The translations under genes were made by a program, and so were the position numbers. A stretch of 64,000 nt of DNA, from contig JAMPAF010000007.1 in assembly GCA_023667345.1 (NCBI GenBank), positions 1-64,000 on the forward strand, in the 5' to 3' direction. Below are positions 6,116 to 14,556 of this stretch, in pieces. The notes beneath the pieces were generated by a model. It was not told where the DNA came from. It saw nothing but the letters and a program-made list of their open reading frames with translations, and searched no databases. The DNA is from Clostridiales bacterium (lineage in GTDB: Bacteria; Bacillota; Clostridia; Christensenellales; Borkfalkiaceae). Numbering within the stretch: the stretch's first letter is position 1; the number at the start of each line of letters is the position of its first letter.

Positions 6116-8415
6116 TTATATTTGACGGCGCGATGGGCAGCGAGATTGAAAAGCGCGGACTTGCGGGCGTGCCGGAAGAGCTCAACATAACCCGCCCCGC
6201 CGAAATTCGGGCGATACACCGTTCGTATTCATGCGCCGATTGCATAACTACGAACACTTTCGGTTTGAACCGCATTAAGTATAAGGGCAAGTACGCAATA
6301 AAAGAGCTGGCGGGAAGCGCGATTGAAAACGCGCGTGCGGCGGGCAAAAAAGTGTTTTTCGATATAGGACCTACCGGCGCAATGTTACAGCCCTTGGGCA
6401 CGCTCACCTTCGACGAGGCGCACGAGGCGTTTGCCGAGGTTGTAAATCTTACGAAAGATTCGGTTGACGGTTATATCGCCGAAACCTTTTCCGATTTATA
6501 CGAGATAAAGGCGTGTATTCTCGCCGTTAAGGAAAATACGGACAAGCCGTTATTTGCGACTATGACCTTCGATTCAACGGGCAGAACGCTCACGGGCTCC
6601 ACGCCCGAAATCGTTGCAAATACGCTTGAAGGGCTGGGCGTAGACGCTTTGGGCGTAAACTGTTCGCTCAGCTTGCAGGATACGGAAAAAATTGTTGCGC
6701 GCATGCTTGCGGTGAGCGGCGTGCCCGTAATGGTTCAGCCCAACCGCGGGTTGCCGCAGTATAAAGGCGGCAAAACCGAATACACCCTCGGCGTAGAAGA
6801 ATTCGAAAGCTATATAAAAAAATTTATCGGTATGGGCGTGAGCGTCGTCGGCGGCTGTTGCGGAACTACTCCCGAATTTATAAAGGCAATATCGAAGTTC
6901 GGCGGGCGCAAGGTCAACCGCCCTACCGTGGAAAAACGTACCGTAATAAATTCCGCGACAAAAGCGGTATCTATCGACGGCGTTAAAATCTGCGGCGAAA
7001 GGCTCAATCCCACGGGCAAGAAAAAGTTAAAAGAGGCGTTACTTTCGGGCGATTCCGATTACCTTGTAAACGAGGCGGTCGCACAGCAGGAAGCGGGCGC
7101 GGATATCCTCGATTTAAACGTGGGTCTGCCGCAACTCGACGAAGCCGAAGTTATGCAAAAAGCCGTGACGAAAGTGCAGGAATACGCAGACCTGCCGTTG
7201 CAGATTGACAGCTCCTCGAAAGAGGCGATAGAGCGCGGCGCACGCTATTATAACGGCATACCGCTTATAAACAGCGTAAACGGCGAAGACAGCGTTATGG
7301 ACGCAATCTTCCCCGTTGCAAAAAAATACGGCGCGGTCGTTTTGGGGCTAACAATGGACAGCCGCGGCGTGCCTAAGACCGCGGAAAAGCGCTTCGAAAT
7401 TGCAAAACGCATTATTTCCCGCGCCGAAAGCTACGGCATACCCCGCCACAATATTATGATAGACACGCTCGTTTTAACGGCTTCGGCGGAACAACCGCTC
7501 GTAAAAGAGACGTTAATGGCGCTGTCGCTCGTAAAAACTCTGGGCGTAAAAACGGCGCTCGGCGTTTCAAACGTTTCGTTCGGGCTTCCCAACAGAGGGC
7601 TTATAAACAAGACCTTTTTGGTTGCGGCTATGCAGAGCGGACTGAATATGCCCATTATGAACCCCCTCGACGGCGAAATGGTTGGCGCGGTAAAGGCGTT
7701 TGCTCTCCTTTCGGGCGAGGACGAAAACTGCGAAAAATATATACAAACGTATAAAGATTTTGCAAGTGCCACCCAGCCCTTAAAGGTTGCTTCAACCGAG
7801 CATATTGCCGTGGCAAACCTATCCGACTGTATAAAGAAGGGCGTTAAATCGTGTGCTGCGGGGTTGTGCGAAAAAGAGCTTGAAAAAAGGGAAGCGATGG
7901 CGGTTGTCAACGATATTCTGATTAAAGCTTTGGAAGAGGTCGGCGCGGAATATAATGCGGGCAAACTGTTTTTGCCGCAGCTTGTATCCTCGGCGGAAGC
8001 GGCAAAGTGCGCGTTTGCGGTCATAACGGAAAGGCTTCCCAAAGGCAGCGCAAACAAGGGCAAAATAGTGCTTGCCACCGTAAAGGGCGACGTGCACGAT
8101 ATAGGGAAAAACATAGTAAAAGTCGTGTTGCAGTCGTACGGGTACGAGGTTATAGATTTGGGCAAAGACGTGCCTATTGAAGAGGTTGTGAAAGCTTCGT
8201 TAAGGCATATTCCCGTAGCAATCGGGCTTTCCGCACTCATGACTACCACCGTAAAGAGTATGGAAGAGACGATTTCCGCACTCAAAAAGGCGGGGTGCTT
8301 ATCTCCCGTATTCGTCGGCGGTGCGGTGCTGAATTGCGAAATCGCAAAGCAAATAGGCGCGGATTATTACACGAAGGACGCGTTGGAGCTTGTAAAAACT
8401 TTGGAAACGCTTTGA
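6091..8415 (+). CDS. metH: Cobalamin-dependent methionine synthase (short form)
   Basis: 774 residues from GTG 6091, chosen because AGTGGAGGGG ends 6 bp before it and the homology (IIFDGAMG) begins at residue 8. Domains in order: homocysteine S-methyltransferase (~1-285, zinc ligands in GGCCGT near 255), pterin-binding domain (~300-550, starting with GERLNPTGKK), cobalamin cap helices (~560-645), and B12-binding domain (~650-774) with DVHDIGKN, whose H669 is the lower cobalt ligand. The activation domain of E. coli MetH is missing and is encoded separately just upstream. It transfers methyl from methyl-THF to homocysteine. A B12-riboswitch transport unit follows. Confidence 0.95.
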   Translation: MLRLGQQVIIFDGAMGSEIEKRGLAGVPEELNITRPAEIRAIHRSYSCADCITTNTFGLNRIKYKGKYAIKELAGSAIENARAAGKKVFFDIGPTGAMLQPLGTLTFDEAHEAFAEVVNLTKDSVDGYIAETFSDLYEIKACILAVKENTDKPLFATMTFDSTGRTLTGSTPEIVANTLEGLGVDALGVNCSLSLQDTEKIVARMLAVSGVPVMVQPNRGLPQYKGGKTEYTLGVEEFESYIKKFIGMGVSVVGGCCGTTPEFIKAISKFGGRKVNRPTVEKRTVINSATKAVSIDGVKICGERLNPTGKKKLKEALLSGDSDYLVNEAVAQQEAGADILDLNVGLPQLDEAEVMQKAVTKVQEYADLPLQIDSSSKEAIERGARYYNGIPLINSVNGEDSVMDAIFPVAKKYGAVVLGLTMDSRGVPKTAEKRFEIAKRIISRAESYGIPRHNIMIDTLVLTASAEQPLVKETLMALSLVKTLGVKTALGVSNVSFGLPNRGLINKTFLVAAMQSGLNMPIMNPLDGEMVGAVKAFALLSGEDENCEKYIQTYKDFASATQPLKVASTEHIAVANLSDCIKKGVKSCAAGLCEKELEKREAMAVVNDILIKALEEVGAEYNAGKLFLPQLVSSAEAAKCAFAVITERLPKGSANKGKIVLATVKGDVHDIGKNIVKVVLQSYGYEVIDLGKDVPIEEVVKASLRHIPVAIGLSALMTTTVKSMEETISALKKAGCLSPVFVGGAVLNCEIAKQIGADYYTKDALELVKTLETL

Positions 8416-8454
8416 CATAATATTGCTTATTTGCTACAATAATCAAAACTTAAT

Positions 8455-8637
8455 AATTCAATGCGAGTTGTACTTAAAGTACAGAAAGTAGGGGAAGTGC
8501 GGTGAAAGTCCGTCGCAACAGTCATTACGGTAAAAGTCCGGTTGCCTACCCGTTGAATTTGCATTACCTCTCTCGGGCAGTGGAGAAACGGGGTAATGTT
8601 TTATTACCGTGCCCGAAATTTAAGGCACGGATTTTTA
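8455..8637 (+). promoter_or_regulatory. Cobalamin riboswitch with terminator
   Basis: GGGGAAGTGCGGTGAAAGTCC, CGCAAC, and AAAGTCCGGTTGCCTACC (8492-8552) follow the order of the cobalamin (B12-box) aptamer core. A GGGTAATG...CATTACC-type pairing and a final hairpin CCGTGCC/GGCACGG (8608-8631) followed by ATTTTTATTTT form the expression platform. It precedes a DUF4430 lipoprotein and an ECF S component, which fits repression of B12 uptake by cobalamin. The aptamer class and exact 5' end are not determined. Confidence 0.85.
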
Positions 8638-8653
8638 TTTTCAGGAGGTACTT

Positions 8654-9055
8654 ATGAAAAAATTTTTAACTGCAATTTCAACCTTTATCGCTATTTTGGC
8701 TTGCTGTCTGTTTGCCGCATGCAACAAGAATACGACTGTCGACCCCGTCGTCATAAAAGCCGACTCTGCGTCCTTTGAATATAACGACAAAACGCTTAAA
8801 GATTATATGGACTTTTTGCAGGGCGAGGGCGAGCTCACGTATACGATAGCCGATGGTATGGTGACGGCGATAAACGGAAAGTCTAACACGACCAAAAGTT
8901 ACTGGATGCTCTATACGGACGATAGCGAAAATGCCAACAGCGCTTGGGGCACGTTCGAGTACGAAAGCGTCATATACGGCTCGGCTACTTTGGGTGCGGA
9001 AGCTTTGGCGGTAAAAGAGGGCTGCACCTATATCTGGGCGTATCAGACTTTTTAA
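8654..9055 (+). CDS. DUF4430 lipoprotein, B12-riboswitch regulated
   Basis: 133 residues. A lipoprotein signal (MKKFLTAIS..., lipobox LFAAC with Cys ~23) predicts anchoring to the outer face of the membrane. The rest matches the DUF4430 (transcobalamin-like) fold: a YWMLYTDD strand and the final YIWAYQTF are characteristic. Downstream of a cobalamin riboswitch and directly joined (TAA then ATG) to an ECF S component, it is a good candidate for an extracytoplasmic corrinoid-binding or capture protein. That role is inferred from domain and context. AGGAGG lies 7 bp upstream of the ATG. Confidence 0.85.
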   Translation: MKKFLTAISTFIAILACCLFAACNKNTTVDPVVIKADSASFEYNDKTLKDYMDFLQGEGELTYTIADGMVTAINGKSNTTKSYWMLYTDDSENANSAWGTFEYESVIYGSATLGAEALAVKEGCTYIWAYQTF

Positions 9056-9577
9056 ATGAAAGCGGCTAAGGAAATTGCGCTCGTCGGTGTTTTCACTGCC
9101 CTGCTCATCGGCGGGCAATTCGTTTTAAGCGGCATATCGGGAATTGAAATCGTAACCGTGCTGCTTTTAAGCTTTTCCTATTGCTTCGGGATAAGACGGG
9201 GACTGTTTGCCGCCAACGCCTTTTCAATTTTGCGGTGCTTTATTTTCGGCTTTTTCCCTACGGTTATAATTTTATACCTTGTATATTACAACCTTTTTGT
9301 GGTGGTGTTCGGACTGCTGGGAATAAAATTCAAGCGTGAGTTATCAATTTTAAAACTTGTCGTGCTTGTGTCGTCGGCGGTTTTAATGACGGCGCTGTTT
9401 ACCGCGCTTGACGATATTATAACGCCGCTTTATTACGGCTTTTCTTACGGCGCGGCAAAGGCGTATGTGGTCATGTCCTTAACAGCCATGTTGCCGCAAA
9501 TTGTCTGTGCGGCGGTTACGGTATCGCTTATCTTTCCCGTCTTGCACCGTTGCTTTCAATATGTCAAAGTTGGTTAA
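9056..9577 (+). CDS. ECF transporter S component, probably for cobalamin
   Basis: 173 residues with about six hydrophobic segments and the start KEIALVGVFTALLIGGQ, where an early helix of S components contacts the EcfT subunit. S components supply substrate specificity to energy-coupling-factor vitamin importers. The riboswitch upstream implies a cobalamin-type substrate (CbrT-like). Its ATG directly abuts the DUF4430 stop codon. The energizing module (EcfA, EcfA', EcfT) is not in this window and is presumably shared genome-wide. Confidence 0.85.
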   Translation: MKAAKEIALVGVFTALLIGGQFVLSGISGIEIVTVLLLSFSYCFGIRRGLFAANAFSILRCFIFGFFPTVIILYLVYYNLFVVVFGLLGIKFKRELSILKLVVLVSSAVLMTALFTALDDIITPLYYGFSYGAAKAYVVMSLTAMLPQIVCAAVTVSLIFPVLHRCFQYVKVG

Positions 9578-9602
9578 TTTATATTAAGAATTATTACTTT
9601 GG

Positions 9603-9631
9603 TTGATTTGGGTGCGCGGTTGTGTTATAAT
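9603..9631 (+). promoter_or_regulatory. Promoter of the SGNH hydrolase / phosphoesterase pair
   Basis: TTGATT (9603-9608), 17 bp, TATAAT (9626-9631). A GC-rich hairpin (9685-9710, CCCCGACGG / CCGTCGGGG) lies in the 5' leader without a following T-run. Confidence 0.7.
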
Positions 9632-9744
9632 CCGTAAAGGCGGATACAAGAAACGTGAGATACAATTACGAATGATGAATTTTCCCCCGACGGGTATCAG
9701 ACCGTCGGGGAATTTAAACTGAAATTTCGGTGAGGGGGAACACA

Positions 9745-10404
9745 ATGAAAGAGTATAAAGGCAAATATTTTTCGGTTTTGGGGGATTCGATAAGCTCGCT
9801 GTACGGTTATACGCCGTTCGGGTACGACAGTTACTATAAGTTCGAGGTCTGCCTTACAAGCGGCGTAAAGGAGTACGGCGACACTTGGTGGGGGCAGGTG
9901 ATTGAAGCTCTCGGCGGCAGACTGCTCGTCAACAATTCCTGGTCGGGAACGCTTGTGACAAAGCACCCCGAGTGCCGCATAGAGTCGTATGCGTGCAGCG
10001 ACGAGCGGACGGCGGGGCTTGGCGAAAACGGCGTTTCGCCCGACGTAATTATGATATATATGGGCACCAACGATGCGGGCTGGAGCGTGCCCGTCTCGGG
10101 TGCGGACGGCGATATTTCGTGCTTTGAAAGCGCGTACGCGGCTATGCTTGCAAAGGTTAAGCGCAACTATCCCGAAGCGGAAATCTGGTGCTTCACGCTG
10201 TGCAAAAAGAAGGGATACGACTGCGGGTATATGGGTGAGTACTGTGCGGTTATATGCAGCCTCGCAAAGGCGTGCGGTTGCAGGGTGATAGAGCTTTACG
10301 GCCAACCGCGTTGTTACGAAACGTTCGACGGAATTCACCCCGACGCCGCGGGCATGAAAACCATTGCGGAAGTCGTTCTCGACCAAATTAAAATAGGGAG
10401 TTAA
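9745..10404 (+). CDS. SGNH/GDSL-type esterase or lipase
   Basis: 219 residues from ATG 9745 (GAGGGGG 6 bp upstream; the in-frame GTG at 9730 is inside that site's leader). It has the SGNH blocks: LGDSIS (nucleophile Ser, block I), GTND (block III Asn) and DGIHPDAAG (catalytic Asp/His, block V). It is cytoplasmic by the absence of a signal peptide. The family hydrolyses acyl esters, often from carbohydrates or lipids; no substrate can be named. Four bases separate it from the phosphoesterase, so they form a two-gene operon. Confidence 0.9.
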   Translation: MKEYKGKYFSVLGDSISSLYGYTPFGYDSYYKFEVCLTSGVKEYGDTWWGQVIEALGGRLLVNNSWSGTLVTKHPECRIESYACSDERTAGLGENGVSPDVIMIYMGTNDAGWSVPVSGADGDISCFESAYAAMLAKVKRNYPEAEIWCFTLCKKKGYDCGYMGEYCAVICSLAKACGCRVIELYGQPRCYETFDGIHPDAAGMKTIAEVVLDQIKIGS

Positions 10405-10408
10405 GATT

Positions 10409-11104
10409 ATGAAGAGAAGAAGAATTTTTGTCACGGGCGACACGCACGGAAGCGATTTGCTTGCCATACATGCCTTTTGCGATAACCACCCCGAGCTTAC
10501 GAAAAAGGACTGCATAATAATCGCGGGCGACTTCGGCGGTATATGGGCTGAGGACGCGCTTGACGACAGTTTAAAATTATTTTCCGATTTGCCTTTGACG
10601 GTGCTGTTCGTCGACGGCAATCACGAAAATTTTGATTTGTTAAACGCATATCCCGTCGAAACGTGGCACGGCGGCAAAGTGCATTTAATTAAGCCGGATA
10701 TCATTCATCTTATGCGCGGGCAGGTTTTCGAAATAGAGGGGAGGACGATTTTCACCTTCGGCGGCGCAACGAGCATAGACAAGGTATTCCGCACGGAGGG
10801 CAGAAGCTGGTGGGCGCAGGAGTTACCGACATTTGAAGAGTTAGACGAGGGCTTTACAAACCTTAAACGTTACGGCAACAAGGTGGATTACATAATAACG
10901 CACTCCTGCGGACAGCGTGCGCTCATGTACCCGCAAATGAGAATTTCGGCGGGCATTAAGTTCGAGTGTCCCGAAAGCCAGATGCTGTCGAATTTCGAAG
11001 ATATCGTAGATTTTAAACACTGGTACTTCGGGCACTTTCATATCGACGCGGAGTTGAGCGACAAATACACCGTGCTTTACAACAGAGTGGTCGAGCTTAA
11101 ATAG
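10409..11104 (+). CDS. Calcineurin-like metallophosphoesterase
   Basis: 231 residues. All metal-binding blocks are visible: GDTHG near the N-terminus, AGDFGG, DGNHE, THSC and GHFH near the C-terminus, giving a dinuclear metal site. The family includes phosphatases and nucleic-acid-related hydrolases. This small clostridial subgroup has no assigned substrate. It is cytoplasmic and co-transcribed with the SGNH hydrolase. Confidence 0.9.
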   Translation: MKRRRIFVTGDTHGSDLLAIHAFCDNHPELTKKDCIIIAGDFGGIWAEDALDDSLKLFSDLPLTVLFVDGNHENFDLLNAYPVETWHGGKVHLIKPDIIHLMRGQVFEIEGRTIFTFGGATSIDKVFRTEGRSWWAQELPTFEELDEGFTNLKRYGNKVDYIITHSCGQRALMYPQMRISAGIKFECPESQMLSNFEDIVDFKHWYFGHFHIDAELSDKYTVLYNRVVELK

Positions 11105-11136
11105 GCGGAAATAATTGCGGTGGCGGGGTCGCCGTC

Positions 11137-11166
11137 TTGACAGTTTGATGATAAAAAGTGTATAAT
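11137..11166 (+). promoter_or_regulatory. Promoter of the second zinc-ribbon/LRR gene
   Basis: TTGACA (11137-11142), 18 bp, TATAAT (11161-11166) with a TG dinucleotide just before the -10. It strongly resembles the promoter of the paralogue at 741-769. Confidence 0.85.
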
Positions 11167-11204
11167 TCAAGTGTGGTTTTAAACTTAAAGACGGAGATAA
11201 TAAA

Positions 11205-12242
11205 ATGATAAAATATTGCCCCAACTGCGGCTTTGAGGTAAGCGGCGGAAAATTTTGCCCCGAATGCGGCTTCAGGCTTGACGAAAAGGCGGCGGACATA
11301 ATCCAACCTTTAGACGAAGAGGTTTTACGCACGCTTATTGTTCGCGGCAAACACGAAGAGGCGAAAAAGCTGTGCGAAGATTATATCGACGCACGCCCCG
11401 CAGAGCCCGACGGATATTTAGGACTTTTGCGCGTGCTTACAAACAATTTCGAGCTGTACTTTTCGCCCGAAATCGACGAGCTTATAGCCGACGCGGAAAA
11501 GCTGTTCGGCGAAGAAAAGCTGAATTTAAACGCTGACTATGCCGCGTTTATCGCTGAAAGGGCGCAAGCCGCCGAGGGGCGCGACAGGCTTCGCCTTGAA
11601 GATAAGCTTGCTAAGACGAAAAGCCAAAAAGACAAAAGCAAGCAGCTTTTAAAACATTTCAATGCACATCTTACGGACGACGGCGTTTACTTCATAGAGG
11701 GCATTAAGTCTAAGTTCGAAAAGCGAGTTGAAATACCCGATATCCCGTCGGTGATAGGCGAGAATGCGTTTCACAAGAACGAACGCATAAAGAGCGTGGA
11801 TATGTGCGGGTCGGTTAAAAGTATAGGCAATCGGGCGTTTTACGACTGCGTCAACCTTGAAAGCGTCACTTTTTGCGAGGGGCTCAAAGCTATCGGCGAC
11901 TTGGCTTTTCAAAGCTGCGAAAAGCTGAAGGACGTGACTTTGCCTGACGGCGTTGAAAGCATAGGCGAGGCGGCGTTCGGCAACTGTTACCGCATAGAAA
12001 AATTTGCGTTCCCCGACGGTATCAAAGCGATAAGCAGAAGAATGTTCCGCGAATGTAAGGGGCTTAAAGAGGTCACGATTCCCGCAAGCGTCGAATTTAT
12101 CGGCAGTTTTGCGTTCGGCAGGTGCGGCAACCTTAAAACTATAAATTTCGGCGGCACAAAAGAGCAGTGGGACGCCGTTACAAAAGAAAATAATTGGGAC
12201 TCGTCGACTGGCGGCAAATATACCGTAACGTTCGGAAAATAG
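11205..12242 (+). CDS. Zinc-ribbon plus BspA-type leucine-rich-repeat protein (paralogue)
   Basis: 345 residues with the same architecture as the protein at 799-1584. The double-CxxC zinc ribbon (CPNCGFEV...CPECGFRL, residues 5-25) is followed by a longer helical middle (~30-145) and about five LRR_5 repeats. The C-terminal cap contains GGTKEQWDAV, corresponding to GNESQWQKI in the paralogue. The insert ~35-110 has tetratricopeptide-like helical character (KHEEAKKLCEDYI). It is cytoplasmic and monocistronic. The conserved C-terminal 'xQW' cap suggests a shared partner or ligand, which is unknown. Confidence 0.85.
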   Translation: MIKYCPNCGFEVSGGKFCPECGFRLDEKAADIIQPLDEEVLRTLIVRGKHEEAKKLCEDYIDARPAEPDGYLGLLRVLTNNFELYFSPEIDELIADAEKLFGEEKLNLNADYAAFIAERAQAAEGRDRLRLEDKLAKTKSQKDKSKQLLKHFNAHLTDDGVYFIEGIKSKFEKRVEIPDIPSVIGENAFHKNERIKSVDMCGSVKSIGNRAFYDCVNLESVTFCEGLKAIGDLAFQSCEKLKDVTLPDGVESIGEAAFGNCYRIEKFAFPDGIKAISRRMFRECKGLKEVTIPASVEFIGSFAFGRCGNLKTINFGGTKEQWDAVTKENNWDSSTGGKYTVTFGK

Positions 12243-12281
12243 CCGAACACTGCGGCGGGGAAATAATGCATAATTAAGCGT

Positions 12282-12306
12282 GCGCGCGGCAAGATTTGCC
12301 GCGCGC
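12282..12306. terminator. GC-rich hairpin between convergent genes
   Basis: An 11-bp stem (GCGCGCGGCAA / TTGCCGCGCGC) between the LRR gene and the convergent RNase E/G gene. There is no clear T-run on either strand, so termination is likely but not certain. Confidence 0.5.
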
Positions 12307-12358
12307 CCGCGCTGTGCTTAACACTATAATTTTACGTTAATTTAATGATAGTACGGGG

Positions 12359-13855
12359 TCAATAGAGTAAAACCGTGCCCTCGGGCAAGGTGAAATTGGG
12401 GGAATTTACTTTGCGGAAATACATACTGTCCTCGCGGTAGGTGCGGTGAAAAATGATATAAACCCTCGCCTGCGGGTACAGCGCGGCTATGTTTTCTTTG
12501 AGTGCGCCGTAGCTTAAAAGGCGGTTGGCGACCTCGAAATTCAAGTCCACGCACACGGTTTCCGCGCCCTGCGAAAGCATATCCAGAAGCTTTGCGCGGA
12601 ACTCCGCCAAAATGCTCTCGTGCGAGCGCATAACCCCCGTGCCGCCGCATACGCCGCAGTTTTTGAGCATAATTTCGGAAGCCGCCACGCCCATACGCTT
12701 TCTCGTAAACTCGACGAGCCCGAATTTGGACATAGGCAGAACGCGGCACTTTGCTTTATCCGCGCGGAGAGCCCTTTCGAGCTCCGCAACTATGGCAACG
12801 CGGTGGTTTTCCTCGGTCATATCTATAAAGTCGACGACGAACAGCCCGCCCATATTCCGAAGCTTTACCTGCCTTGCAATCTCCCGCGCGGCTAAAACGT
12901 TGGTGCAGTAAACGGTGTGTTCCAAGCTGTCCTCGCCCGTAAACTTGCCCGTGTTCACGTCGATAACCGTCAACGCCTCGGTGCGGTCTATCACAAGGTA
13001 CGCGCCGTTATCGAGCTCCACTTTCGGCATGAGCGACGATAAAAACTGCCCGTAAATTCCCTCGGAATAGAACAGGTCGGTGTGCGGGTCGTGCAGTGTA
13101 AGCTTTACCGAATTGTGGTGCATATAGGTCGCCGCAAGCCCCTCGATGCTCTTATAGACCTGCTCGTCGCCGACGTAAATCTCGTCGCCGCCGCTAAGCA
13201 TAAAATCGCGTAAAACGCGGATATGCAGGGGGGAATCGCTGTACAAAAGCTCCCCGACGGGCGCGTCTTTAAAGCGGTCGAGCATGTTTTTGTAAAATTT
13301 GCGGAAGTAGTTTATCTCGTTTATTTTGGTGCTTAAAACGGCGTAGGGGGCGGCGGTGCGCACAATCATGCCCTCGCCCTCTTTTAACTGTTTTTTCGCG
13401 CTGAATAAAAGGTTTTTGCGAAGCTCCTTGTCGGCGATTTTTGCCGAGACCCCGACGAACGGCGTGTCGGGCATATACACTATGTACTTGCCCACGAACG
13501 AGAGGCGGGTGGTGACCTTCGCGCCCTTTTTGCCCTGCGCCGCCTTGATTACCTGAACCAGAATTTCGTCGCCCTCGTGCAGATTGAGCGTCTGCGGAAT
13601 GTCTATCTCGCCCTCGAATTTCGATTTGTCGGGGATTAAGTCCGCGGCGGAAATATAGCAGTGCCGCTCTAAGCCGCAGTCGATGAAAGCCGCCTGCATG
13701 CCGTTTAAAACGTTGGTCACCTTGCCCTTGTAAATGTTGCCTATAACCGCCCCGTCCACAACGGGTTCGGCGCTGTATTCGGTTATTTTTCCGTCCTCGA
13801 TAAGGGCGTACGTCTCTAAACCGTACTGTCTGTCGAAATATAATTTTCTCTGCAC
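12359..13855 (-). CDS. rng: Ribonuclease E/G family endoribonuclease
   Basis: 498 residues from GTG 13855, preferred over TTG 13861 because AGAGG is 8 bp away rather than 3. The N-terminal S1-type domain (IGNIYKGKVTNVLNGMQAAF, ~40-60) has an inserted strand region, followed by the catalytic core: DVNTGKF (metal-binding Asp) and VVDFIDM (second Asp). CGVCGGTG near residue 405 corresponds to the zinc-link CPxCxGTG. It cleaves single-stranded RNA 5' of structured regions in rRNA and mRNA processing. The E. coli-style degradosome C-terminus is absent, as in RNase G. The same genome also encodes RNase J (36710). Confidence 0.95.
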   Translation of the reverse strand: MQRKLYFDRQYGLETYALIEDGKITEYSAEPVVDGAVIGNIYKGKVTNVLNGMQAAFIDCGLERHCYISAADLIPDKSKFEGEIDIPQTLNLHEGDEILVQVIKAAQGKKGAKVTTRLSFVGKYIVYMPDTPFVGVSAKIADKELRKNLLFSAKKQLKEGEGMIVRTAAPYAVLSTKINEINYFRKFYKNMLDRFKDAPVGELLYSDSPLHIRVLRDFMLSGGDEIYVGDEQVYKSIEGLAATYMHHNSVKLTLHDPHTDLFYSEGIYGQFLSSLMPKVELDNGAYLVIDRTEALTVIDVNTGKFTGEDSLEHTVYCTNVLAAREIARQVKLRNMGGLFVVDFIDMTEENHRVAIVAELERALRADKAKCRVLPMSKFGLVEFTRKRMGVAASEIMLKNCGVCGGTGVMRSHESILAEFRAKLLDMLSQGAETVCVDLNFEVANRLLSYGALKENIAALYPQARVYIIFHRTYREDSMYFRKVNSPNFTLPEGTVLLY

Positions 13856-13887
13856 GGGCAAAACCTCTTAATAAAAGTTACTAACCC

Positions 13888-13915
13888 ATTATAGCACACC
13901 GCGCGTAAATTTCAA
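13888..13915 (-). promoter_or_regulatory. Promoter of RNase E/G
   Basis: On the minus strand: TTGAAA, 16 bp, TATAAT, followed about 30 bp later by the start codon. It is divergent from the secB-like promoter, 28 bp away. Confidence 0.65.
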
Positions 13916-13942
13916 TAAAAAAAGTTAATTTGCGGTTAAATA

Positions 13943-13971
13943 TTGACAGCGAAGGATAAAAATGGTAAAAT
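13943..13971 (+). promoter_or_regulatory. Promoter of the SecB-like gene
   Basis: TTGACA (13943-13948), 17 bp, TAAAAT (13966-13971). GGAGAT follows 9 bp before ATG 14003. Confidence 0.8.
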
Positions 13972-14002
13972 AATATGGTAAATTCAATTTGGAGATTTAA
14001 TT

Positions 14003-14437
14003 ATGAAATACGATTTTAAAGGTATAACCACGGAAGAGCTGAGCTACAAACTCAACAGAGTGCAGATAGCGCCCAACCAGAGGCTGGATATAAAGCCGCA
14101 GTTCGCGCGTCAGGTGCGCAAGCCCAACGACAACAAAAAACTCGTCTTTGTTTCGCTTGCCGTCAAGATTGAGAGCACCGAGCAGGAGCCCAAGCCCTTC
14201 AATCTGGACGTAGCTCTCGTCGGCGTGTACGAGCTCGAAAAGGAAGATTACACCCCGCAGGAAGAGAGGGCGTTCGTCATCGAAGCTACGCAGATGCTCT
14301 ATCCCTATCTTCGCGCGGCGGTAACAAACCTTACGGCGCAGTCGTACGTGTCGCCGCTCAATCTGCCCGTCATAAGCGGACCCATCTTCCCCGAGGACAG
14401 GGACGTGTATGCGTTTGCCCCCGGCGACGTGAATTAA
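14003..14437 (+). CDS. secB: SecB-like protein-export chaperone
   Basis: 144 residues. The central FNLDVALVGVYELE strands, the EATQMLYPYLRAAVTNLTAQ helix and the following PLNLPVI segment match the SecB fold, where the helix packs the tetramer and the PPL...P loop is conserved. SecB holds preproteins unfolded for SecA. Classical SecB is a proteobacterial feature; Firmicute versions are usually stand-alone or toxin-antitoxin-chaperone partners. No toxin-antitoxin pair lies next to it. It is a single-gene unit with its own promoter and terminator. Confidence 0.75.
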   Translation: MKYDFKGITTEELSYKLNRVQIAPNQRLDIKPQFARQVRKPNDNKKLVFVSLAVKIESTEQEPKPFNLDVALVGVYELEKEDYTPQEERAFVIEATQMLYPYLRAAVTNLTAQSYVSPLNLPVISGPIFPEDRDVYAFAPGDVN

Positions 14438-14456
14438 AACTTAATCAAAAAAGCGT

Positions 14457-14496
14457 AAAACCGCGGTGACTTTTTTCAAAGTCGCCGCGGTTTTAC
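14457..14496 (+). terminator. Intrinsic terminator after secB-like gene
   Basis: AAAACCGCGG(T)GACTTT and AAAGTCGCCGCGGTTTT form a long stem with a TTTC loop and a T-run. Its right arm and the following ~40 bp recur at 18116-18156. Confidence 0.85.
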
Positions 14497-14556
14497 TTTG
14501 TAACCGCAACCTTGCCTTCCACCTTTCGCCTTGTCGTTATGCTTGTGTTTGCGTAA

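Noticed and set aside
1960..8415. SAM or T-box riboswitch ahead of the methionine operon
   Set aside because: The 1805-1959 leader has a DNA-type palindrome and a short ORF but no SAM aptamer core, T-box or specifier region.
14003..14437. SecB-like gene as part of a toxin-antitoxin-chaperone module
   Set aside because: No HigBA-like or other toxin/antitoxin genes are adjacent; it has its own promoter and terminator.
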